From Spongilla lacustris (Eukaryota > Porifera > Demospongiae > Spongillida > Spongillidae), in assembly GCA_949361645.1 (NCBI GenBank), contig OX442420.1, positions 3,827,882 through 3,891,881 of the forward strand: 64,000 nucleotides of DNA. The letters are read 5' to 3'. A program made the translations under genes and the position numbers. Under the pieces are notes generated by a model. It saw only the letters and a list, made by a program, of their open reading frames with translations. It was not told where the DNA came from and did no database searches. Shown one piece after another: positions 25,601-37,606 of the stretch (within the stretch, counting starts at the first letter, position 1; each line of letters starts with the position of its first letter).

Positions 25601-28600
25601 AAGCTTCATGCTCATTGCTATACATGGAGTGAAGCTTTATGCTCATACCTATGCATGGAGTGAAGCTTTATGCTTAATGCTACACAAGGAGGGAAGCTAT
25701 ATGCTCATTGTTATACATGAATTGAAGCTTTATGCTCAAAGCTATACATGGTGTAAAGCTTTATGCTCATCATTATGCATGTAGTGAAGCTTTATGCTCT
25801 ATCCTATACATGGAGTGAAGCTTTGTGCTCATTGCTAAGAATGGAGTGACGCTTTATGCACATTACTGTATATGGAGTGAAGCTTTATGTTCATTGCTAC
25901 ACATGGAGTGTAGCTTTTTGCTCGTTGCTTTACATGGAGTGAAGTTATATGCTCATTGCTATACACGTAGTGAAGCGTTGTGCTCATTGCTATGCACATA
26001 TTGAATCTTTGTGCTCATTCCTATACATGGAGTGAAGCTTTATGCTCAATGCTATACATGGAGTGAAGCTATATGCTCATTGCTATGCATGGAGTTCAGC
26101 TTTATGCTCAATGCTATACAAGGAGTGAAGCTATATGCTCATTGCTATTCATGGAGTGAAGCTTTATACTCGTTGCTATGAATGAAGTGAAGCGTTATGC
26201 TCATTGCTGTACATGGAGTGAAGCTTTATGCTCATTCTTACACATAGAGTGAAGCTTTATGCTCATTCCTACACATGGAGAGAAGCTTAATGCTCATTGT
26301 TATACATGGAGTGAAGCTTTTTAGCTCATTGCTACATATGAAGTGAGGCATTTTGCTCGTTGCTTTACATGGAGTGAAGTGATACGTTCATTGGTATGCA
26401 TGGAGTGAAATTTTATGCTCATTCGTATACATGAAGTGACGCTTTATGCTCATTGCTATACATGGAGTGAAGCTCTATGCTCATTGCTATTCATGGAATG
26501 AAGCTTTGTGCTCATTGCTATACATGGAGTGAAGCTATATGCTCATTGCTATGCATGGAATGAAGCTGTATGGTCAATGCTATACAAGGATTGAAGCTAT
26601 ATGCTCATTGCTATACATGGAGTTAATTAAGCTTTATGCACATTGTTATACATGAATTAAAGCTTTATGCTCATTGCTATGCATGGAGTGAAACATTAAT
26701 GCTCATTGTTATACATGAATTTAAGCTTTATGCTCATTGCTATACATGGTGTAAGGCTTTGTGCTCATTATTATACATGGTGTGAAGCTTTTAGCTCATT
26801 ACTACACATGGAGTGAAGCTTTATGCTCATTGTTATGCATGAAGTCAAGCGTTACGCTAATTGCTATACATGGATTGAAGCTTTATGTTCAATGCTATAC
26901 ATGGATTGAAGCTTTATGTTCAATGCTATACAAGGAGTGAAGCTATATGCTCATTGCTATCCATGGAGTGAAGCTTTATGGTCAATGCTATACAAGGAGT
27001 GAAGCTATATGCTCATTGCTATACATGGAGTTAAGTTTTATGCTCAATGCTGTACAAGGAGTGAAGCTTTATGCTTATTACTATATATGGATTGAAGCTT
27101 TATGCTCATTGCTACTCATGGAGTGAGGCTTTTTGCTCGTTGCTTTACAAGGAGTGAAGTAATATTCTCATTGCTATGCATGGAGTGGAGCTTTATGCTC
27201 ATTCCTATACATTGAGTGACGCTTTGTGCCCATTGCTATACTGGAGTAAAGCTTTATGCTCATTGCTATACAAGGAGTGAAGCTATATGCTCATTGCTAT
27301 ACATGGAGTGAAGCTTTACGGTCAATGCTATACAAGAAGTGAAGCTATATGCTCATTGCTATACATGGAGGTAAGCTTTATGCTCATTGTTATACTTGAA
27401 TTGAAGCTTTATGCTCATAGCAATGCATGGAATGAAACTTTATGCTCATTGTTATACATGAATTGAAGCTTTTTTCTCATAGCTATACATGGTGTAAAGC
27501 TTTTGTGCTCATTATTATCCACGGTGTGAAGCTTTACTCTCATTTCTACGCATGGAGTGAGGCTTTATGCTCATTGCTATGCATGAAGTGAAGCGTTATG
27601 CTCAATGCTATACATGGATTGAAGCTTTATGCTCAATGCTATACAAGGAGTGAAGCTATATGCTCATTGCTTTACACGGAGTGAAGTAATATGCTCTTTC
27701 AATTGCTATACATGGTGTGAAGCTTTATGCTCATTTCTCTACATGGAGTGAAGCTTTTTGCTCATTGCTATACATGGAGTTATGCTTTATGCTCATTGCT
27801 ATACATGGAATGAGGCTTTATGCTCAATGCTATACAAGAAGGGAAGCTATATGCTCATTGCAGTACATGGATTGAAGCTTTATGCTTATTGTGATACATG
27901 AATTGATGCTTTATGCTCATTGCGATACATAGTGTAAATCCTTTTGCTCACTTTTATACAACGAGTGAAGCTATATGCTCATTGCTTTACATGCAGTGAA
28001 GTAATATCCTCATTCCTATACATGGAGTGAAGCTTTGTGCTCATTGCTATCAATGGAGTGAAGCGTTATGCACATTACTATATATGGAGTGAAGCTTTAT
28101 GCTCATTGCTACACATGGAGTGAGGCGTTTTGCTTGTTGCTTTACATGGAGTGAAGTAATATGCATATTGCTATGCATGGAGTGAAGCTTTATGCTCATT
28201 CCTATAAATGGAGTGATGCTTTGTGCTCATTGCTATACATGGAGTGATGCTTTACGCTCATTGCTATACATGGAGTGATGCTTTGTGCTCATTGCTATAC
28301 AAGGAGTGAAGCTATATGCTCATTGCTATACATGGAGTGAAGCTTTATGGTCAATGCTATACAAGGAGTGAAGCTATATGCTCATTGCTATACATGGAGG
28401 AAAGCTTTATGCTCATTGATGTACATGAATTGAAGCTTTGTGCTCATAGCAGTGCATGGAGTGAAACTTTATGCTCATTGTTATACATGAATTGAGGCTT
28501 TTTCTCATTGCTATGCATGGTGTAAAGCTTTTGTCCTCATTATTATACATGGTGTGAAGCTTTATTCCCATTTCTACACATGGAGTGAGGCTTTATGCTC

Positions 28601-31600
28601 ATTGCTATGCATGAAGTGAAGCGTTATGCTCACTGCTATTCATGGATTAAAGCTTTGTGCTCAATGCTATACAAGGAATGATCATAGCTATATGCTCATT
28701 GCTTTACACGGAGTGAAGTAATGCTCATTAAATTGCTATATATGGTGTGAAGCTTTATGCTCATTCCTATACATGGAGTGAAGCTTTTGCTCATTGCTAT
28801 ACATGGAGTGATGCTTTATGCTCATTGCTATACATGGAATGAAGCGTTATGCTCAATGCTATACAAGGAGGGAACCTATATGCTCATTGCAGTACATGGA
28901 TTGAAGCTTTACGCTCATTGTTATACATGAATAGAAGCTTTATGCTCATTTCTATACAAGGAGTGAAGCTTTGTGCTCATTGCTATACATGGAGTTAAGC
29001 TTTATGCTCATTGCTACACATGGAGTGAAGTTTTATGCTCATTGCTATACATGGAATGAATATTTATGCTTAAAGCTATACAAGGGGTGAAGCTATATGC
29101 TCATTGCTTTACATGGAGAGAAGTAATATGCTCATTTCTATACATGGAGTGAAGCTTTATGCTCATTCCTCTACATGGAGTAATTCTTTGTGCTCATTGC
29201 TATACATGGAGTGAAGCTTTATGCTCAATGCTATACATGGAGTGAAGCTTTATGCTCAATGGTATACAAGGAGTGAAGCTATACGCTCATTGCTCTGCAT
29301 GGAGTGAAGCTTTATGCGCATTGCTATACATGGATTGAAGCTTTATGCTCATTGCTATACATGGTGTGAAGCTTAATGCTCATTGCTATACATGGAGTTG
29401 ATACACATGGAGTGAAGCTATTTGCTCGTTGCTTTACATGGAGTGAAGCATCATGCTCATTGCTGTACATGGAGTGAAGATTTATGCTCATACCTATAGA
29501 TGGAGTGAAGCTTTATGCTCAATGCTATACATGGAGTTAAGCTTTATGCTCATTGCTACATATGGAGTGAAGTTTTATGCTCATTGCTATAAATGGATTG
29601 AAGATGTATGCTTAAAGCTATACAAGGAGTGAAGCTATATGCTCATTGCTTTACATGGAGACAAGTAATATGCTCATTTCTATACATGGAGTGACGCTTT
29701 ATGCTCATTCCTCTACATGGAGTAAAGCTTTGTGCTCATTGCTATACATGGAGTGAAGCTTTATGCTCAATGCTATACATGGAGTGAATCTTTATGCTCA
29801 ATGGTATACAAGGAGTGAAGCTATTAGCTCATTGCTCTGCATGGAGTGAAGCTTTATGCGCATTGCTATACATGAATTGAAGCTTTATGCTCATTGCTAT
29901 ACATGGTGTGAAGCTTTATGCTCATTGCTATACATGGAGTTGATACACATGGAGTGAAGCTATTTGCTCGTTGCTTTACATGGAGTGAAGCATCATGCTC
30001 ATTGCTGTACATGGAGTGAAGATTTATGCTCATTGCTAAGAATGGAGTGACGCTTTATGCACATTACTGTATATGGAGTGAAGCTTTATGCTCATTGCTA
30101 CACATGGAGTGAGGCATTTTGCTCGTTGCTTTACATGGAGTGAAGTTATGTGCTCATTGCTATACACGTAGTGAAGCCTTGTGCTCATTGCTATACACAT
30201 ATTGAAGCTTTGTGCTCATTCCTATACATGGAGTGAAGCTTTATGCTCAATGCTATACATGGAGTGAAGCTATATGCTCATTGCTATGCATGGAGTTCAG
30301 CTTTATGCTCAATGCTATACAAGGAGTGAAGCTATATGCTCATTGCTATTCATGGAGTGAAGCTTTATACTCGTTGCTATGAATGAAGTGAAGCGTTATG
30401 CTCATTGCTGTACATGGAGTGAAGCTTTATGCTCATTCTTACACATAGAGTGAAGCTTTATGCTCATTCCTACACATGGAGAGAAGCTTAATGCTCATTG
30501 TTATACATGGAGTGAAGCTTTTTAGCTCATTGCTTAGCCTGGAGTGAAGGTTTATGCACATTGCTATTTATGGACTGAAGCTTTATGCTCATTGCTACAT
30601 ATAAAGTGAGGCATTTTGCTCGTTGCTTTACATGGAGTGAAGTAATATGTTCATAGGTATGCATGGAGTGAAATTTTATGCTCATTCGTATAACATGAAG
30701 TGACGCTTTATGCTCATTGCTATACATGGAGTGAAGCTCTATGCTCTTTGCTATTCATGGAATGAAGCTTTGTGCTCATTGCTATACAAGGAGTGACGCT
30801 ATATGCTCATTGCTATGCATGGAGTTAAGCTTTATGCTCATTGTTATACATGAATTCAAGCTTTATGCTCATTGCTATGCATGGAATTAAACATTAATGT
30901 TCATTTTTATACATGAATTTAAGCTTTATGCTCATTGCTATACATGGTGTAAGGCTTTGTGCTCATTATTATACATGGTGTGAAGCTTTTAGCTCATTAC
31001 TACACATGGAGTGAAGCTTTATGCTCATTGTTATGCATGAAGTCAAGCGTTATGCTCATTGCTATACATGGATTGAAGCTTTATGTTCAATGCTATAGAA
31101 GGAGTGAAGCTATATGCTCATTGCTATCCATGGAGTGAAGCTTTATGGTCAATGCTATACAAGGAGTGAAGCTATATGCTCATTGCTATACATGGAGTTA
31201 AGTTTTATGCTCAATGCTGTACAAGGAGTGAAGCTATATGCTCATTGCAATACATGGAGTAAAGCTATATGCTCATTGCTCTGCATGATGTGATGCGTTA
31301 TGCTTACTGTTATACATGGAGTGAAGCTTTATGGTCAATGCTATACAAGGAGTGAAGCTATATGCTCATTGCTATACATGGAGTTAAGCTTTATGGTCAA
31401 TGCTATACAAGGAGTGAAGCTATATGCTCATTGCTATACATGGAGGTAAGCTTTATGCTCATTGCTATAATTGGAGTGAAGCTTTATGCTTATTACTATA
31501 TATGGATTGAAGCTTTATGCTCATTGCTACTCATGGAGTGAGGCTTTTTGCTCTTTGCTTTACAAGGAGTGAAGTAATATCCTCATTGCTATGCATGGAG

Positions 31601-33950
31601 TGAAGCTATATGCTCATTGCTATACATGGAGTGAAGCTTTATGGTCAATGCTATACAAGGAGTGAAGCTATATGCTCATTGCTACACATGGAGGTAAGCT
31701 TTATGCTCATTGTTATACATGAATTGAAGCTTTATGCTCATAGCAATGCATGGAATGAAACTTTATGCTCATTGTTATACATGAATTGAAGCTTTTTTCT
31801 CATAGCTATACATGGTGTAAAGCTTTTGTGCTCATTATTATACATGGTGTGAAGCTTTACTCTCATTTCTACACATGGAGTGAGGCTTTATGCTCATTGC
31901 TATGCATGAAGTGAAGCGTTATGCTTATTGCTATACATGGATTGAAGCTTTATGCTCAATGCTATACAAGGAGTGAAGCAATATGCTCATTGCTTTACAC
32001 GGAGTGAAGTAAGATGCTCATTCAATTGCTATACATGGTGTGAAGCTTTATGCTCTTTTCTATACATGGAGTGAAGCTTTTTGCTCATTGCTATACATGG
32101 AGTGATGCTTTATGCTCATTGCTATACATGGAATGAAGCTTTATGCTCAATGCTATACAAGGAGGGAAGCTATATGCTCATTGCAGTACATGGATTGAAG
32201 CTTTATGCTCATTGTGATACATGAATTGATGCTTTATGCTGATTGCGATACATGGTGTAAATCCTTTTGCTCACTTTTATACAAGGAGTGAAGCTATATG
32301 CTCATTGCTTTACATGGAGTGAAGTAATATCCTCATTCCTATACATGGAGTGAAGCTTTGTCCTCATTGCTATGAATGGAGTGAAGCTTTATGCACATTA
32401 CTATATATGGAGTGAAGCTTTATGCTCATCGCTACACATGGAGTGAGGCTTTTTGTTCGTTGCTTTACATGGAGTGAAGTAATATGCATATTGCTATGCA
32501 TGGAGTGAAGCTTTATGCTCATTCCTATAAATGGAGTGATGCTTTGTGCTCATTGCTATACATGGAGGGATGCTTTATGCTCATTTCCATACATGGAGTG
32601 ATGCTTTGTGCTCATTGCTATACAAGGAGTGAAGCTATATGCTCATTGCTATTCGTGGAGGAAAGCTTTATGCTCATTGTTATACATGAATTGAAGCTTT
32701 GTGCTCATAGCAGTGCATGGAGTGAAACTTTATGCTCATTTTTATACATGAATTGAGGCTTTTTTCTCATTGCTATGCATGGTGTAAAGCTTTTGTCCTC
32801 ATTATTATACATGGTGTGAAGCTTTATTCTCATTTCTACACATGGAGTGAGGCTTTATGCTCATTGCTATGCATGAAGTGTAGCGTTATGCTCATTGCTA
32901 TTCATGGATTGAAGCTTTGTGCTCAATGCTATACAAGGAATGATCATAGCTATTTGCTCTGCTTTACACGGAGTGAAGTAATATGCTCATTAAATTGCTA
33001 TACATGGTGTGAAGCTTTATGCTCATTCCTATACATGGAGTGAAGCTTTGTGCTCATTGCTATACATGGAGTGATGCATTATGCTCATAGCTATACATGG
33101 AATGAAGCGTTATGCTCAATGCTATACAAGGAGGGAACCTATATGCTCATTGCAGTACATGGATTGAAGCTTTACGCTCATTGTTATACATGAATTGAAG
33201 CTTTATGTTCATTCCTATACAAGGAGTGAAGCTTTGTGCTCATTGCTATACATGGAGTTAAGCTTTATGCTCATTGCTACACATGGAGTGAAGTTTTATG
33301 CTCATTGCTATACATGGAATGAAGATTTATGCTTAAAGCTATACAAGGAGTGAAGCTATATGCTCATTGCTTTACATGGAGAGAAGTAATATGCTCATTT
33401 CTATACATGGAGTGAAGCTTTATGCTCATTCCTCTACATGGAGTAATTCTTTGTGCTCATTGCTATACATGGAGTGAAGCTTTATGCTCAATGCTATACA
33501 TGGAGTGAAGCTTTATGCTCAATGGTATACAAGGAGTGAATCTATACGCTCATTGCTCTGCATGGAGTGAAGCTTTATGCGCATTGCTATACAAGGATTG
33601 AAGCTTTATGCTCATTGCTATACATGGTGTGAAGCTTTATGCTCATTGCTATACATGGAGTTGATACACATGGAGTGAAGCTATTTGCTCGTTGCTTTAC
33701 ATGGAATGAAGCATCATGTTCATTGCTGTACATGGAGTGAAGATTTATGCTCATACCTATAGATGGAGTGAAGCTTTATGCTCAATGCTATACAAGGAGG
33801 GAAGCTTAATGCTCATTGCAATACATGAAGTGAAGCTTTATGCTCATTACTACACATGGAGTGAACCGTTATGCTCTATCCTATACTTGGAGTGAAGTAA
33901 TATGCTCATTGCTGTACATGGAGTGAAGCTTTATGCTCATTCCTATACAA
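22621..33950 (+). repeat. Satellite A block 4 (plus orientation)
   Basis: The flip at about 22621 (GCTATGAACATAAGCTATAAGCTTTATGC region) returns the 31-bp array to plus orientation, tail-to-tail with block 3. Higher-order structure is strong. A segment of about 3.7 kb starting near 25830 is repeated starting near 30030, with anchors offset by 4262-4263 bp (28681/32943, 26343/30606, 29281/33544). Smaller tandem duplications occur, for example the 'CATGGAGTTGATACACATGG' module at about 24990 and 25530 and again at about 29395 and 29937. The array ends abruptly in CATTCCTATACAA at 33950. No genes seen; open frames such as 32484-33043 are repeat translations. Confidence 0.97.
25830..33850 (+). 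repeat. Higher-order repeat: 4.26-kb tandem duplication within satellite A
   Basis: Rare monomer variants occur in the same order in two copies, about 25830-29580 and 30030-33850. Diagnostic variants include GGAATGATCATAGCTAT (28676 and 32938), CTCATTGCTCTGCATGG (29285 and 33548) and GAGGCATTTTGCTCG (26345 and 30608). The offset is constant at 4262-4263 bp over most of the length and drops to about 4200 near the left edge, showing an indel. This is a recent segmental amplification of roughly 137 monomers. Confidence 0.85.
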
Positions 33951-36717
33951 TTACTACTTAGTAAATCTATTTACATATATATGGTATGTCTGAGTGTATT
34001 AAATTTAATTTACCATTGAATTGTTTATGATAAACCATGTTAAACCCTAAGTGTTGTTTCTAAACTGAGATATTCACAATACATGTAGAATCATTAAAAT
34101 CATAATAACGACTATTAATAATTAAACCATTACTACTTAGTAAATCTATTTACATATATGTGGTATGTCTAAGTGTAATAGATTTCATTTACCATTGAAT
34201 GGTTTATGATAAACCATGTTAAACCATGTGTTATGTCTATACTGAGAAATTCACATTACATGCAATATCATTGAGATTATAATAACGACTATTAATAATT
34301 AAACCATTACTACTTAGTAAATCTATTTACATATAAATGGTATGTCTGACGTATACATTTAATTAACCATTGAATGGTTTATGATAAACCATGTTAAACC
34401 ATAAGTGTTGTTTCTAAACTGAGATATTCACAATACATGTAGTATCATTGAAATCATAATAACGACTATTCATAATTAAACCATTGTTACTTAGTAAATC
34501 TATTTACATATAGGTGGTATGTCTGAGTGTATTAGATTTAATTTACCATTAAATGGTTTATGATAAACCATGTTAAACCATGAGTGTTGTTTCTAAACTG
34601 AGATATTCACAATACGTGTAGTATCATTGATATCATAATAACGACTATTAATAATTAAACCATTACTACTTAGTAAATCTATCTACATACGCCTGGTATG
34701 TCTGAGTGTATTACATTTAATTTACCATTGAATGGTTTATGATAAACCATGTTAAACCATTAGTGTTATTACTAAACTGAGATATTCACAATACATGTAG
34801 TATCATTGAAATCATAATAACGACTAATAATAATTAAACCATTACTACTTAGAAAATCTATTTACATATAGGTGGTATGTCTGAGTGTATTAGATTTAAT
34901 TTACCATTAAATGGTTTTTGATAAACCATGTTAAACCATATGTGTTATTTCTAAACTGAGATATTCAAATTGCATGTAGTATCTCTAAAATTACAATAAC
35001 GACTATTAAGAATTAAACCATTATTACTTAGTAAATCTATTTACATATAGGTGGTATGTCTGAGTGTATTAGATTTAATTTACCATTGAATGGTTTATGA
35101 TAAACCATGTTAAACCATAAGTGTTGTTTCTAAACTGAGATATTCACAATACATGTAGTATCATTGAAATCATAATAACGACTATTAATAATTAAACCAT
35201 TACTACTTAGTAAATCTATTTACATATAGGTGGTATGTCTGAGTGTATTAAATTTAATTTACCATTGAATGGTTTATGATAAACCATATTAAACCATAAG
35301 TGTTATTTCTAAATGATTGAGATATTCACAATGCATGTAGTATCACTAAAATCATAATAACGACTATTCATAATTAAACCATTGTTACTTAGTAAATCTA
35401 TTTACATATAGGTGGTATGTCTGAGTGTATTAGATTTAATTTACCATTAAATGGTTTATGATAAACCATGTTAAACCATAAGTGTTGTTTCTAAACTGAG
35501 ATATTCACAATATGTGTAGTATCATTGATATCATAATAACGACTATTAATAGTTAAACCATTACTACTTAGTAAATCTATCTACATACGCCTGGTATGTC
35601 TGAGTGTATTACATTTAATTTACCATTGAATGGTTTATGATAAACCATGTTAAACCATTAGTGTTATTACTAAACTGAGATATTCACAATACATGTAGTA
35701 TCATTCAAATTATAATAACGACTAATAATAATTAAACCATTACTACTTAGAAAATCTATTTACATATAGGTGGTATGTCTGAGTGTATTAGATTTAATTT
35801 ACCATTAAATGGTTTTTGATAAACCATGTTAAACCATATGTGTTATTTCTAAACTGAGATATTCAAATTGCATGTAGTATCTCTAAAATTACAATAACGA
35901 CTATTAAGAATTAAACCATTATTACTTAGTAAATCTACTTACATATGTCTGAGTGTATTAGATTTAATTTACCATTGAATGGTTTATGATAAACCATGTT
36001 AAACCATAAGTGTTGTTTCTAAACTGAGATATTCACAATACATGTAGAATCATTGAAATCATAATAACGACTATTAATAATTAAACCATTAGTACTTAGT
36101 AAATCTATTTACATATAGTTGGTATGTCTGAGTGTATTAGATTTAATTTACCATTGAACGGTTTACGATAAACCATGTTAAACCATAAGTGTTGTTTCTA
36201 AACTGAGATATTCACAATACATGAAGTATCATTAAAATCATAATAACGACTATTAATAATTAAACCATTACTACTTATTAAATCTATTTACGTATGGAAG
36301 GTATGTCTGAGTGTATTAAATTTAATTTACCATTGAATGGTTTAGGATAAACCATGTTGAACCATAAGTGTTGTTTCTAAACTGAGATATTCACAATACA
36401 TGTAGTATCATTAAAATCATAATAACGACTATTAATAATTAAACCATTACTACTTAGTAAATCTATTTACATATAGTTGGTATGTCTAAGTGTATTAGAT
36501 TTGATTTACCATTGAACGGTTTATGATAAACCATGTTAAACCATAAGTGTTGTTTCTAAATTTAGATATTCACAATACATGTAGTATCATTAAAATCATA
36601 ATAACGACTATTAACAATTAAACCATTATTAGTTAGTAAATCTATTTACATATAGGTGGTATGTCTGAGTGTATTAGATTTATTTACCATTGAATGGCTT
36701 ATGATAAACCATGCTAG
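33951..36717 (+). repeat. Satellite B, about 178-bp tandem array (plus orientation)
   Basis: An AT-rich monomer. The marker TTACTACTTAGTAAATC recurs at 33951, 34130 and 34307, giving periods of 179 and 177 bp. It is unrelated to satellite A and joins it with no spacer. Each monomer carries short dyads: ACCATTGAATGGT and GGTTTATGATAAACC (both perfect around one central base), plus TTTCTAAACTGAGATATTCA. About 15.5 monomers are present. A five-monomer higher-order copy is visible: the rare variant CTACATACGCCTGGTATG lies at about 34681 and 35580, roughly 0.9 kb apart. A monomer near nucleosome-repeat length is common among centromeric or pericentromeric satellites, but location is inference. Confidence 0.96.
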
Positions 36718-36761
36718 GGTAAATTAAATCTAACACACTCAGACATACCACCTACATGTAA
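36718..36761 (-). repeat. Satellite B stub at the strand flip
   Basis: After plus-strand GATAAACCATG the sequence reads CTAG and then GGTAAATTAAATCTAACACA, the reverse complement of a satellite B internal segment. This minus-orientation piece stops at ATGTAA (36761), in mid-monomer. The minus array resumes at 37607 about 20 monomer bases further on, so the segment between was inserted just inside the inverted array with a small loss. Confidence 0.85.
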
Positions 36762-37606
36762 GTTTCCCCGCGAACGTCGCTTATATACGACACAATTATT
36801 ACGTACGGTCACCGCGGACGTCGCTTATAAGCGACAAAATAACATGTTTATAGTTACACAAGTGTAACTTTTCGCCCATCGTACACATAAAAACCAAACC
36901 TTAGACATAGCTAGTAGACAGGCATGCGAACAAGAATCAACATAGTTTGAACAACGTTACGCTCACAAATATACATTTCTATAACGCCCATACGGTAGAC
37001 ATTTGGGTGTGTCCGAGCATCATGTGAGGACAGCTGGTACGGTCGTATCGAGTGGTATATTGGTGTCTTGAAACGCTATAAAGATGACTCAGGGTCAAGA
37101 ATACATGTTCTGAGTTAGTAGTATTCAGCTTTACTAAAGAAAGAAAACGGCAGGAGTTCAAAGTACGCTCCATCATAAATAATGCTGGGACATTTAAAAG
37201 TACGGCGCATGTATGGCGCTCGTACGTACGCTTGCACTGTTCTGCTTGTTTTCACGCACAAATCGTATATAAAATACTTGCCTTCATCCTTAAATACTTG
37301 CCTAACAGTCCAGTGACGATAGTAGTTAGATTTCAAGTTCATAGCGTCCATGGCAACGGCAGCGTCTCTGTAGGTAACCGACCAATTTGCTCAAGGTAGG
37401 TTACGGATACCGTACCAGTGTGCTACAAACAATCAGCTCATACCAGCGTGTAGAGAAATCACTTCTCTAACTGAGTTTCAAAAGTTGCACAAAGAAGACT
37501 CGTTCGGTTCAAAAGTTGTTTAGTGCTAATGACACTGTATCTAAAAATAGCATATCAATAATTAATTTCCGCGGTTACGTAGTTATAATTGATAATTAAA
37601 TTAGCT
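36762..37606. other. Non-satellite segment inside inverted satellite B
   Basis: About 845 bp with higher GC and normal complexity. Two overlapping minus-strand open frames exist (36979-37176, 65 codons; 37115-37351, 78 codons). The longer contains YFIYDLCVKTSRTVQAYVRA; neither matches a family I recognise and they lie in different frames, so they may be one decayed coding stretch. The left part holds two copies of a 16-bp near-palindrome. No terminal repeats or target duplication are evident. Confidence 0.5.
36770..36835. repeat. Paired short palindromes GTCGCTTATAAGCGAC
   Basis: GTCGCTTATATACGAC at 36776-36791 (imperfect) and GTCGCTTATAAGCGAC at 36820-36835 (perfect 16-bp palindrome), 44 bp apart and each preceded by GCG(A/G)AC-like sequence. 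Function unknown; it could be a remnant of a subterminal repeat of a mobile element or a protein-binding site. Confidence 0.6.

Noticed and set aside
32484..33043. Overlapping ORFs of 90 and 103 codons rich in the pattern HGVKLYAH...TWSEALCSLLY
   Set aside because: Translations of the 31-bp satellite; because 31 is not a multiple of 3, frames cycle every 93 bp. The same peptides appear wherever stops happen to be absent, on both strands.
1..33950. CRISPR-like array of 31-bp repeats
   Set aside because: Units are contiguous with no unique spacers, and the context is eukaryotic with retroelements; it is satellite DNA.
33951..36717. tRNA or 5S-type RNA gene in the 178-bp repeat
   Set aside because: No A/B box pair, no cloverleaf, and the unit is very AT-rich; it is a non-coding satellite.
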